DNA of 64,000 nt, taken from positions 1,145,972-1,209,971 of the forward strand of contig KV419398.1 of NCBI GenBank assembly GCA_001630475.1. The letters run 5' to 3'. A program made the position numbers and the translations under genes. Numbering within the stretch: position 1 is the stretch's first letter; the number at the start of each line of letters is the position of its first letter. The notes under the pieces were generated by a model. The model was given only the letters and a program-made list of their open reading frames with translations. It did not search any database and had not been told where the DNA came from. The DNA is from Sistotremastrum niveocremeum HHB9708 (lineage: Eukaryota; Basidiomycota; Agaricomycetes; Sistotremastrales; Sistotremastraceae). This document shows, piece by piece, positions 46,616 to 58,840 of the stretch.

Positions 46616-48833
46616 ATGGCCTCGTTCCACCTGCCCCAGATGCGCAAAGCTTGTAATTCCTGTCGGTGCGTGAGTCAATAACGTATCGGGGAGTTCATTG
46701 CTCTGGAAGTCATTACTGAAACCGCTCCGAGACAGTGCTAAGAAGATTGTGCGTGTCGCTACACGGTTGATTGCGTTGAAGGTGCTAGCTCTTTCCAGAA
46801 ATGTGATGACAAGCAGCCTTGCCGGAATTGCTCGGAAAGCCAAGCAAGAGGCCGCGAGCTTTCTTGCATTCGCGAAAACGGCCCATATGTCCACCAAGAG
46901 GTCCAGGTACTAAAACGAGGGGCAGCGTGTATCCCCTGCAGGTAGATATTTTTCTGTCCTGTCTATCTGTCCATGGCCTTTCCTCATCAGTCCTTTTGGA
47001 ATTTGACAGATCCAAAAAACGCGTATGTTTTCTTGGAGTGGCATCAACAGAACATGAACTGCACTCATGCATCCGTCTAATTTTAGCGCTGTGATGCCAA
47101 TAGACCGATTTGCGCTCGGTGTGCTAAAGCCAATATCCCTGGAGACTGCCGCTGGGATGTCCCAGTAAATATTGACGAGGGTCGCGGTCTTCTCGAGTCT
47201 CCCATTCACCCATCAACAGCTGTATCGAAGTCCTTTTCAATCGTCACCTTGGACACTGTTACCATCGGCGCCGGCGAAGACCATACTATTGTGAGACAAG
47301 ATCCAGAACTTGCTTCGCACTCCAATCTGGGCTCTGCACGGGCCCAATCGTCAAATTCACTGGAGCTCTTCCATCACCATTTTACTAAATGGGCACCCAT
47401 AACGGCAGGTGTGTTCTCTATACGCGTATCCTAGCACAGCTCAGCGATGCGTGGATATCTAGGAGCTGAGTCTCCTTGCGACAATCGTGACACGTGCGTG
47501 AAATATTAAAGGCATTTTCTTACATTCGGGGCGTTCATGTAGAAGCAGACAGCGTCTATTTTGGGTACACAGAGAGCAGCTGGGGTTCCTTTCTCCTGTA
47601 TCTCTGGGAGCAGAATTACTAGTTGGGACGGGCGACAATCTACATCCAGTTCTCAGTCACGCCATACACCTTTGGGGTCTCTTCTTCGCTGAATCTGATC
47701 CGCTGAACCTAGAGGCTCAATTCGCTAACAGCGCCGCCCAGGTTTTCACAGATAGTATCAGAATATCGAGTTCTGACTTCTCTCAAGTGGTCCAAGCGAC
47801 TTGTTTGTTTGGCGTTTACTTTTCCGTTGTCGGCAGAATATTGGAAGGGAAATCATATTTGGATAAGGCCAATGCGTTTGTTCGTCGCGCATTGAGCTCA
47901 GATCCACGCCCACCCGCTGTCCATACTTCGCCGTCCGAACCGATACAGGTCACATTAAGCAAAGAGGCTGTAGCGTTTGCGTCCTACGTGGATGAAAGCA
48001 TCTCGGCTGCGACCGGCTTAGCGCCTTCGCTTGGCTCTCACGAGCTTGGATCTGAAGAGGGGACGGATCACTGGTGCAGAACTCGATCCGTCGGTCTCTT
48101 CAGACGATCGTGTCAACTTGCTTTGCAGTGGAATATTCGTGCGTAGCGACACTTGGCCAGTCAGTCGTTCGTACTTCTCATAATACTCCGTTTGTATCGC
48201 ATGCCAGGCGATATCCTTGATGATTGGTGGCCCCAAGTCTTTCAACTCGAATTTGAGGTGTTGGAATTTCTGCACACGCAACATCGCTCTCCAAGTGAAT
48301 CATGGGACAATTTTTCGCCCGAAAATCGACGGTCTTCTATCGTCGCACTCACATTGGCATGGTCGGCTTCGCTGAGGGTGCATCAATGTCTCTCGCGCAC
48401 TGGTGCAGACTCGTGTTTCAAGTGCCTACTAGCTATGCAAAATATTGTTGCACTGAACGAGCTTCTGCTTGAAACGGATTATTCCTTTCTTGATCCGATC
48501 CTGATTGTGAGTGAAGCTTATGGTTTGATTTATGGAATAGACCGCTCAAACGTCGTCCGCAGTGTTGTTGGGCGTGGGTGATAGACGCCGTTTATCGAGA
48601 GAGGCAACTTCAACCTTTCTTTCGAGGCGGCGGAAGGGACGGATCAGGAAAATTCACCGTGACTGAAATAATCGAGCGGCTTATTGCAGCCATTGCAAAA
48701 TTTAGACCGCTCTATCCGGTGTTGTACGGTAAGGAAGCATAATTTCGGAAGAACTTTCTTCTTGATATCTCTCATAGACAGTTTCATTGGGGAATTGAGG
48801 CTCTTGGGCGACCGTCCCATTCCAATCCAATAA
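46616..48833 (+). CDS. Transcription factor with two tandem Zn2Cys6 clusters and a fungal-TF middle region
   Basis: Start MASFHLPQMRKA at 46616. Cluster 1 is C-NS-C-RAKKIK-C-DDKQP-C-RN-C-(11)-C. It is built from exon 46616-46665, a 13 nt exon 46736-46748 and an exon from 46799. Cluster 2 follows about 30 residues later as C-IP-C-RSKKRR-C-DANRPI-C-AR-C-(8)-C, built from the same exon ending at 46941, another 13 nt exon 47010-47022 and an exon from 47087. Downstream, HPVLSHAIHLWGLFF and VVQATCLFGVYFSVVGRILE match the fungal-specific transcription factor region, as do SAATGLAPSL and LDPILI|CCWAWVIDAVYRER near the end. The reading frame changes between about 48060 and 48165 without an obvious intron, so that part is either misread splicing or a lesion. 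The C-terminal end is approximate. Confidence 0.72.
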
Positions 48834-48930
48834 GGAAAATTCTCGATGCGCGTAAAATGGGTGTCAAACTATCATTCATTGTTACATATACATTCTGAAT
48901 GAAACGGAGTAAACTTGAATCTCATCCAGT

Positions 48931-51046
48931 TCAAATCGAAAAATTGACGCCCTGCGCTAAAGGAGCATTGTCCGAAAAGTTGATAGTGCATGCACTCCAT
49001 CGAACATATTGCTTCCAGGCATCACCACCTGACTCCCGCCCCCAACCTGTACTCTGCGAAAGACACTTGTCTGCGTGATAATTCAATACACAGCAAGACG
49101 TACGAACCTTGTTTCCCCCGAAAGCGGCGCCTATCTCTGCACCACTTGTGCCAACGTTAACCTAATAAGGGTCAGCAACAACGACCAATCAACAGCTACA
49201 AGGTTTACATTCACGATGCCAGCATCGGAACCGCTGGGTCCAATCCACTTGCCGACGTTTCTAATGTCCCGGGTCCAGAGACTGCTGGATAAGCCTTGAG
49301 GGACAGCATTATTCCAGTTTATAGCGTCTTCAAGATGATCGAATATGGCGACGTTCAAAATGGGAACAAATAGCTCCTTATTCCACGGTTCTTTGAGGGG
49401 GTCGTGAGTCCTTGGAATGGCTATCACTGGCTTCACATAGTTGCCAGTCGCCAATGGAGCAGGCAATGGTTCGAGGTCATCTCCACCAGAGAGAATCTCC
49501 GCTCCAGACGCTCTGAGAGAGGTAAGAGCAGTTACGTATGTGTTAACAGCAGTCTTGCTATGCAAAGGTCCCAGTAGAGTGGTAGATTCTAGAGGATCGC
49601 CAGGTGAAATGGCCGAGTACAAGCCCGACAATGCTCGCAGAACCTTGTCTGATATAGAGCGATGTACATAGAGACGGCGCGTGGAAGTACATCTAGAAAT
49701 TATTAATTATTGCCGTTTGACGCGCGGATATGTAGAAGGACGGACCTTTGACCTGCGGTCCCTATAGCCCCGAAACCGATTGCGGGGACGGCAAGAGAAA
49801 GATCTGCGTCGGGCATGACAACAGCAGCTGTCTCTGATGTCAAAGACTCTGGACAAGCCGCTGAAAGTAAACCTCCCACCATTGTTACCCCCGAGCTCAA
49901 GAATAGTCTTTCCGAATCGAGACTGTACAGCACGTCCAACTTCTCTGCCCACTTTCTCGCTGCCAGTGAAGGAGACTATATGTAGATTAGGAAGAGCAGT
50001 TTTTATAGGCTAATAACACCGCACCCAAGTCAACTTCAGATGCTTGAACTATGGCCTCCCCGATATCGCTGCCGCCCACGACAAGACTCGCCGCAGCACC
50101 CGGGACATCGTTTGCTTCAAGGACTCGCGCGATCAGTTTCGTGACGGCAATGGCACATAAAGGTGTAGTTGGAGAGGGCTTCCATAACGTAGCATTTCCA
50201 GCGGCAAATGATAAAGCAAAGTTCCTGGATGAAGTTGGGCACTGCGTTGGCTCAAGGTAGGGGTTTCGTACCATCCGTATACCGCTACTGGGAAGTTGAA
50301 AGCAGATATTACCCCAACGACGCCTAGCGGATTGGGAACTACGACCACTGACATTATGGGAGTATCGCTCATCAGATGGCCGCTTACCTTCGAGGATCGA
50401 GTGGCCAGGCCGTTCAGAGTTTACAACACGGCCATTCATCATCCTGGAAAGACCCACAGCGGAATCACACTGACTGCCATCAAGATTTCATACATGCCAT
50501 GGGTCACAATGGAGCTTACAATGTCAACAAATTCTTGAACTTCACCGACGCCTTCTGTGCGAATCTTGCCCATTTCCAACGAGACCAAGGCTCCTAACGC
50601 TTCACGCTAGGCCAAGTTTAAGACTCAAATCAAAGAATGAAAGAGAAAGGACACCTTTGAAGCAATAGATTCTCGGATTTGTCTTAGAATCTCGCCTCTG
50701 CGAGGAGCTGGGAGAGCCCTGAGATGCTTATACGCATCTCTTGTTTTGTCCAGAGTTTCATGGAGCTCAGAGGGCGAAGCCTATTTTCATCGGATCTTCA
50801 AATGAAGAAGGACAGGGGAAAACTGGTCCGTACAGTTCGAATCCGAGCAATGATTTCTCCTGTAGACGGGCAGACTGACTCTAGAATATCACCAGACCCT
50901 TTCCAGGAGCCATCGTAAGCTCCCGCTATCTCGCCACTGAGAGGAATGTCGAGGGGTCGGAGAATAGCCGACGCTCTGCTAGACAGAGACCGGGAAACTG
51001 GGAGAATGCGCACAGAGGGTAGCTTGGGGGTCAAGAATGAAAGCAT
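48931..51046 (-). CDS. Aldehyde dehydrogenase, ALDH7 (antiquitin-like) family
   Basis: NAD-dependent semialdehyde dehydrogenase; ALDH7 enzymes oxidise alpha-aminoadipic semialdehyde from lysine breakdown and other aldehydes. The start [20 protein letters not shown] (51046) is an Arg/Ser-rich leader that fits mitochondrial import. Visible motifs: [76 protein letters not shown], the cofactor-loop glutamate in ILELGGNN, the catalytic cysteine in [19 protein letters not shown] (formed across an intron after GQR), [28 protein letters not shown], and the family-specific end [20 protein letters not shown]. About nine introns. It is divergent from RSC7 with a ~110 bp gap and convergent with the zinc-cluster gene. 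Confidence 0.92.
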
Positions 51047-51157
51047 AGTAGACCATGCATCTGGAGCGCCTGTTGATTGACCATGACCCGTGAAATGCTC
51101 ATGAGGTCTGTTTGGAGATCTCCGAGTTCCGAAACGCGTCGACCCTTGCGGAAGGTT

Positions 51158-53018
51158 ATGGCTCGCGGTCGACCGAAAATAAGGCTCTATGCTCGTCCTC
51201 CGTCTCTCGAAAAAGAAGAGTTCATCTCGGTCGACGAAAACGATGATATAGATCGTGGGTCTAACCCCTCGGAGGGGCTCGGTGACGAGGAAGATGTCGA
51301 GCAAGAAGAAGAAGAAGAGGGTGGAGGCGAGGACGACGAAGAGGGATCTAATCCTCCTGACGGTCAAGATGGAGAAGACGGCGAAGGCGAAGGCGACGTG
51401 GAGGGAGAGGGCGATGGCGAAGAGGAGGGAGATGAAGGCGACGGCGAAGGCTCTGGTTCAGAGAATGGACGAACACCCATGAAGAGAGGACGCGGCCGTC
51501 CAAGAGGATCCGGTGCAGGGCGCCCCAGAGGAAGACCACCAGGGACAGGGAGAGGTAGAGGACGCGGTAGAGGAAGAGGCAAGGGCAAGAATACTCTGAC
51601 GTCTCGACTTCCTGGGTTCCGGAGAGGCGACGGCGACGGGATAGACGGCCTAGCCAACGATGACGGCGTGCCTCTTGGTAGTGACGGTGAGTGTAGCCTC
51701 TCTACAACCTATTTGAACGGTCTTCTCATTTTCTACAGGTCCGTATCCAAAGGGTGGCGCGAAACCATATCGCAAAATTGGCGACAAAATCTTTATCATC
51801 GACAACGACGAGCTGATTACAGAAGACGATCCAAAAGGAGACCTAAAGATTGATTCTGATGGGAATTTACTCGGTGGACGTCAATTCAAGGCAGCTACCT
51901 TCACAATCTCATTGCGACATCCGACTCGCAAATACATGTTGGCCATCGATGCAGCCCGCACAAGTGGCTTCAAAGACTCTCTATACTACTTCCGCAGAAA
52001 TCACTCAATGTGGAAGTTAACTCTGACCCAGGCAGAGAAGGACGCTTTGATAGACGAGGGCAAACTTAGCTCCCATCTTCGAACGCGCAGCGTCACTTTG
52101 GTGACTGCTCGGAGCGCGTACAAATTGCATGGTGCTAAGATGATCAAAGGTCCGTTGTCTCTGGATTATGTCACCACGTGAAGCCCTTAACCTCCGTCTA
52201 GACGGTCGCTGGGTCGTAGACGACTATCGTGAAGACCTTGTTCTCCAAGACATCACCTCCAGAGGTCTGAAAGCCGGCGATCCTGTTGGCGAACTTCCAG
52301 ATCCTCAGCCTTATCTGCAAGATCCTCTTCGGGCGGCCAAGACAGGCTCGACAGTTGCTCCTTCGACCGTCGGAGGTTCCACGCTCTATAAACCTGGTGG
52401 TCCATCAACATTTTTTGGAAGCAATGGTTTACATCCATTCAGCTCGGAACTTCTTGGAAATGGGAATTTTGCCACGAGCCGGAAAGCCACTTTTAGTCGT
52501 GAAAACGTTACCGAGGATAACTGGATGTTTGAAGCCGCGAAAAGGACTCTTCAAGCGAATGATGTGCTCAAAGCTACTCGGAACGCAGCCCGACGATTTC
52601 ATGAGCTGAATCACCCATCCAAAAAACACGCCATAGGAGTCGAAGACGAGTCACCACGAAAACGGCACAAGTCCGACTTCGGATTTAGTGGAGGTGTATA
52701 TGAACCTCATACAGCCACAGTGCATTGTCAGTATTGTCTTTTTGACGTCGTCCGCTGGATCTGACACTTGTATCGGCAGATCGAGTGGATACTCAACCGA
52801 AGCGCAGCCGCTGGGAAATCGTTCGTGATGCAGACGGCAAAGCTGAAGGCGTGAGAATTGGAGGCACTCGAGCAGGACAAGGAGCTTGGGGCGTCGCTGT
52901 TGTTGACACAATCCTTGAACTTGATCTGGTCGAGACTGAAGAGGAGCAGAAGAGGCAGGCGTTGCTCGAAGCCTATAAAGATTACTCTGCGACCCCTCAT
53001 GCAATGGACCTCGGTTGA
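51158..53018 (+). CDS. RSC7: RSC/SWI-SNF chromatin-remodelling subunit Rsc7/Npl6-like
   Basis: The preferred start is MARGRPKIRLYARPP (51158); an in-frame Met lies upstream at 51077, only 30 bp from the divergent ALDH7 start. The N terminus is strongly acidic (Glu/Asp/Gly runs, about residues 30-100). A basic RGRPRGSGAGRPRGRPPG stretch with two AT-hook-like GRP cores follows, then a GRGRGRGRG run. After an intron at 51687-51738 comes the conserved Rsc7/Swp82 domain: GDKIFIIDNDELITEDDPKG, GNLLGGRQFKAATFTI, RHPTRKYMLAIDAARTSGF, DSLYYFRRNHSMWKLTL and TARSAYKLHGAKMIK|DGRWVVDDY. The C-terminal exon ends SATPHAMDLG. Introns also near 52150-52202 and 52727-52780. The protein is predicted to sit in an RSC-type nucleosome remodeller in the nucleus. 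Confidence 0.88.
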
Positions 53019-53097
53019 CCTGCTGTACCTCGTTGATTATATCATACTCTGATATTCACCGCTTATCATTGGCTGTATTAATTACCATTCAACTACT

Positions 53098-54589
<1,492 letters not shown>

Positions 54590-55339
54590 ACCGTGTATGC
54601 TGAACTGCAATGATTGACTTCAGCCAAGCAAAGCTGAACCTTGGGCAACACCGGGGTACGTCCTGGGCTCATTTATAGTCGAGCATAAGAATAAAGATGA
54701 ACAAGATCATTCAGGCGGTCGGGCGGCCATCACTAATCGGGCGGCCAACGTGATCATTCGGACGAGGAGCGTAATAATCTTGACTCAGGAACAGAGATCT
54801 CGGGCGGTCAATGATACTTCGAGCATGAGGCATTTGATGCCGAGACAGCAAACATAGAGACCGGACAGAAGAAGCATAGGGCACGACTGGAGAGGGTGCA
54901 CGTGTCGGGAGTTCACACTAGGTTGTGGCAGCAAGACGACCTGTACCTGGGAAACGCAAGCGATGCAATGAGATTGTCATTGATCTACTGATGGACATGA
55001 CATGGGATACATAACGACATGAACATGCAGGGTGTATTAGGCTGAAAACATGGCTAGCACCGTAGTATACGGGACGCTGAGCGGCCGCAAAGGAGGAGTG
55101 AAGTATATGGTATTTTACTTCGATTCCGGGTTGGCATTCCTAACGTGGTAAGTCAGTATATGTGATCAAAAGGAAATCACGATGAAGATGGAGGAATCAG
55201 ATAGGAGCGAAAGACATGCAGTGATGTATCAACATGGAATGTTTCAGTGTGAACTATTCCTTGAAAACTAATCATCTTGAAGATTGGGTGGGGGCAGGAG
55301 AAAGGGAGAGAGGGCAATAGGGAACAAGTGTACGAATAC
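54590..55339. other. Upstream region of the aldo/keto reductase with repeated CGGGCGGYCA motif
   Basis: 750 bp without a gene. The motif GGGCGGYCA occurs at about 54720-54728, 54739-54747 and 54803-54811, with a weaker copy (aggcggtcg) at 54713. CGG-containing repeats are typical of Zn2Cys6 regulator sites, but no regulator can be named. Confidence 0.4.
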
Positions 55340-55662
55340 TCACATGCGTCGTTTCCCTCCTGGCAATGTGGTGACGTTGACGAATCTGCGGGGTATTAGA
55401 GGAGAATTGACATCTGAAAATAAAGCACTCACCGGCGGTTGTACAGTATCCGCTTCTTAGCACGTCCTTTGGGAGTCTTTTTCTTGTCGGCCTGAGGCTC
55501 GACTTTGGGAGTTTGTGACTTGACTTTACCCGCACGAGCGAGGGATCCGTGAACTGATACAAGGTCACGACAGGAGGAGAAATGCTAGACGGGATCGCGC
55601 ACCTACGCAACGATGAGAATGTGAACGCTGTGAGACGATCGTGAAATCAAACCTTTGCCCAT
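55340..55662 (-). CDS. RPS30: 40S ribosomal protein eS30
   Basis: A short, highly basic small-subunit ribosomal protein of about 60 residues. The first exon is only ATGGGCAAAG (55653-55662). A 99 nt intron (55554-55652) ends in gtatcag, and exon 2 continues in frame as [20 protein letters not shown], then [19 protein letters not shown] second intron splits R|F, and the last exon [14 protein letters not shown] closes the gene. There is no ubiquitin-like fusion at the N terminus, unlike animal FAU, in keeping with fungal genes. Intron placement right after the fourth codon start is typical of fungal ribosomal protein genes. Confidence 0.95.
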
Positions 55663-55912
55663 GTTCTTGAAGTGGTGGAGGAGAGAGCGATGAACTATAT
55701 AGTCGGAAAATCAAAGTTTGACCGGATGATGCCGATGATTGAAAGCCAGACACGTTTAGGCTCAGCGCGGTGATATCGGACTTGAGGGAGAGGCGCTGAA
55801 CGTTTCCCTGGTGAGATGCGATTGGTGGCCTGAGACGCACGTTCACTCTGGCACACGAGCAGCTCAGCCTCTCAAAGAGCAATGGTCCTTGTTCAGGTCG
55901 CCTTCATCCTCC

Positions 55913-56808
55913 ATGTCCTCCTCCGTAGACCCTCCCATGTCTGCCATCCATCTGGCATACTCTAACCCTCCGCGCAAAGCACGGCGCCCGTTGCCTTCGC
56001 ATCTCACTCATGATGAGTCTGATAATGCTGAGGACTCTGACGTGCCTGACGAGAGTGAGAATACGTCAGTATCTCTGTCTATGGCTACATCGACCGTCAG
56101 CTCATTGACGATATTCTCAGTTCTGCTACTGCCTCGTCGAAGAAATCGAAGAAGAGTCGCTTTCCTGCCTCTTCGCGCTCGGCACGCGACCAGGCTCGCA
56201 AGACGAACCACTCAAAGATTGAGAAGCGTCGGCGCGAAAAGATCAATACTGCTCTCTCTGAACTCCGCACTCTCGTCCCAGCCAAGTTCGCTCGCCAAAA
56301 TGTCCATGATGCCGACGACCCCGAATCAAGGCAGGCTGACAAGGAATTTAAGCTGGAGATTTTGGAGAGAACGGTTGCTTATGTAAAGCACCTTTCGGAC
56401 AGAGTTGCGGTTCTCGAGTCCGAGAACACATCTCCTTGTTCATGCGCTGGCGATCCCAAGCGCCGCAGAACCTCATCATACGAGTCGCATGACAGCCCAT
56501 CCATCCAAGGCATCTCCAACACTCCATCTCTTCCCTCCATTTCTTCGTGGTTGGTCCCGGAAATCGTTCAGCTTCCCTCTCCCCCTCGTTCAGGGCGTCT
56601 CCAGCCTGCACCTGAACACATCAGTCCTCCGGCTTTCACCCTTACGTCGCCCAGAGCCCTTCCTACAAGTAGCAGCGGCTCGAATTCCAATCACTGGACC
56701 CGGGCGGACGAAAGTGCTGCCTCGGTCTTGGTTCGCATCTCTTCTACCAGGAGTGTCGGCGAAATACAGACCCCATCATCCCTCTTAAAGATCAGGTCGC
56801 AGCAGTGA
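55913..56808 (+). CDS. bHLH transcription factor
   Basis: Start MSSSVDPPMSAIHLAYSNPP, an intron at about 56065-56119, then a Ser/Lys-rich linker and the DNA-binding region. The basic part ARKTNHSKIEKRRREKIN carries the H-x3-E-x3-R set that contacts CANNTG and favours CACGTG-type E-boxes. Helix 1 is TALSELRTLVP, the loop is long (KFARQNVHDADDPESRQAD), and helix 2 is EFKLEILERTVAYVKHLSDR, followed by a short leucine-containing extension. The C-terminal ~140 residues are Ser/Pro-rich and disordered. The general layout recalls fungal INO/Pho4-type bHLH factors, but the regulon cannot be inferred. It is divergent from eS30 (250 bp). Confidence 0.88.
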
Positions 56809-57058
56809 ACGGAATAATTGTGGAAACGGTAGATGGGCTCGGAGAAATGGGTTGTTTATGTAGCTTATTGTTTTGTACTTGTTCCTGGAATATGAATATT
56901 CGAATGTAGCAGAATCTGATTACCAAATGCTCGCGATCTCACCCACGGCTTTTGATCGCCACAGCCCGCGCACGCACGAGGTGGCCAGCTGTGACTAACC
57001 GTCTGATAGAATCTTCTTACCAGGAAGACCCATCCTTCCCTCTCAATGGCTAACTGAA

Positions 57059-58102
57059 ATGTCAAGGATTTCTTCCCTAGTGGCGCGCCAGTCGGCAGGT
57101 CAAAACGTCACAGTCACTGCGCGAGACCCTCGCATCGTCTACAGAGGCAACTGGACGGATCAAGATAACGGCGGTCACAAATTTGCGACAAGCGATGGCT
57201 CCGGTTTATCGTTCTCTTTCAATGGTAGAGCCTGTTGCCTTTAGTTCTCGATATTTGACTTTCAACTGACCGGGATGTTCACAGGGACGGCTATTTACTA
57301 TCATGCTACTGTCAACCCTTTGGCCGCCGCGATGCTGGCTTCGATCGACGGCAGACCTACGACGCCGATTGATGGCTCGAGCGCCGCAGTTCCATCTGCG
57401 AGCCCAATCCCTGCCATCCTCTTTGCTCAGACAGGCTTAGATCCTACCAAAACTCACAATCTCAATGTCACATATCTTGGAGCTGGGAGCGAAGGAGGCG
57501 TTTATGGCGAGATATATACACTAGAGTATGTCTTTGGTCAAACCAGCTGTTGAAAGAATGTCGCTCAGCTAATTTATTCCCCAGGTACACCCAAGATTCT
57601 GCCAGTCCAAATACCACAACATCCGCTAGCAGCGCTAGCAACACACCGTCCGCGACTTCGTCTAGTCATACTCTGGGAAGCACCACAACACATTCCTCCA
57701 AGGGACCGCTCATCGGTGGAGTTGTGGGCGGGATTCTTGGGGGGCTATTAGCTATTGCCTTTGTATTTTGGCTTGTGCGACGGATGCGTCACAGAGATGC
57801 CCACCCTACCCCAGTGACACGGGAGATTAGTACGCCCTCAGGTTGTGTATCGCGTATGATCCTTTCTGACTGCTGTTCCAGATACACACCCGTCTGTGGA
57901 CCCCTACCCGATCACAGCGCCAATTTCTTTGCCTCCCAGTCAAGACCATACTCGATCAAAACCGTCGATATCGTCCAACATTGTTAGTTCGAGCCCTCCC
58001 CCTACAAGTACCAGTGCCAGTACGGCGTTTGTCATTCCTTCAGCGCGCAGACTGTCAGTTTCGACTGAAGGTCCTCCTGCATATTGGGACTCCCGTGAAT
58101 GA
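57059..58102 (+). CDS. Mucin-like single-pass membrane protein
   Basis: The first supported exon begins MSRISSLVARQSAGQNVTVT and runs through a beta-rich ectodomain (RIVYRGNWTDQDNGGHKF; after an intron, GTAIYYHATVNP; TGLDPTKTHNLNVTYLG). A Ser/Thr/Asn-rich stalk (SASPNTTTSASSASNTPSA) precedes the membrane helix PLIGGVVGGILGGLLAIAFV with stop-transfer RRMRHRD and a Ser/Pro-rich cytosolic tail ending PPAYWDSRE. The design is common in Agaricomycete cell-surface proteins of unknown role. No signal peptide precedes the ectodomain, so an unseen upstream exon is likely. Introns near 57223-57283, 57524-57583 and 57827-57881. Confidence 0.7.
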
Positions 58103-58840
58103 GGTTTGTATATTTGTATATTCGATTTTCTCTCTCTTTCGGTGTGATTATCGTTGTGAAGTTTTCATTTGGACAATAATATGTTTATAATTTACAAGTG
58201 TAGCTGCTCGAGAGCGGACCGCTCGAGTTCAAATTGAGAAGCTCGGTCCATGATTTGTCCATGGTACTACATCAATCATCTTCACGTCAAACTTGAAACT
58301 CGTCGTGACCGAGGTTTATTGTTTAAACCTGCATGGCGCTATTGGAGGCTCCAGCATGTATCCAACAGTTTCCACATGGAAACAGAAGGCAAAGCAGTAT
58401 TATCTTGACGGCATAGCTCGTTGGCTGAGGGGAGACTCTATGAAAGCGAGATGCGACATCGGATATCAGCACTGGTGTGCGTGCTATAGACGATAACATA
58501 GGTGATCCCCGAATCTTGTTGTATGCGTAACTTTGAAGGCGTGGTGATCGAAAAATGCTCATTACAAACGGAGCCGTCATAAGTCTCGCACTGATCGGGG
58601 ATTGTAGGCAAAGCAAAGGACAGACACGCTTGCTTGTCATGCAGGTTACTAGGAGGGACCGACAGATGGTTGTCAGAGCGAGAAGGCGGGTCAAATCCAA
58701 GTTTCCGATGGCCCGACGAAGCAAGCTTACAGATCGCAAAAGCGTGGACGTAGTCGTGCGAGGCTGGAAGGACTCAAGTCGGGTGTCCACTGGGACTCCG
58801 ATTCGTTTCACCCTACTCAGTCGTTGCACACGACCAGTAT
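58103..58840 (+). other. Intergenic region
   Basis: 740 bp. Long open frames exist on both strands here (58323-58994 minus and 58555-59022 plus), but neither shows splice sites or motifs, and the minus one overlaps the MoaB-domain exon antisense. A short inverted repeat (gctcgagagcggaccgctcgagt) is seen at 58206-58228. Confidence 0.45.
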
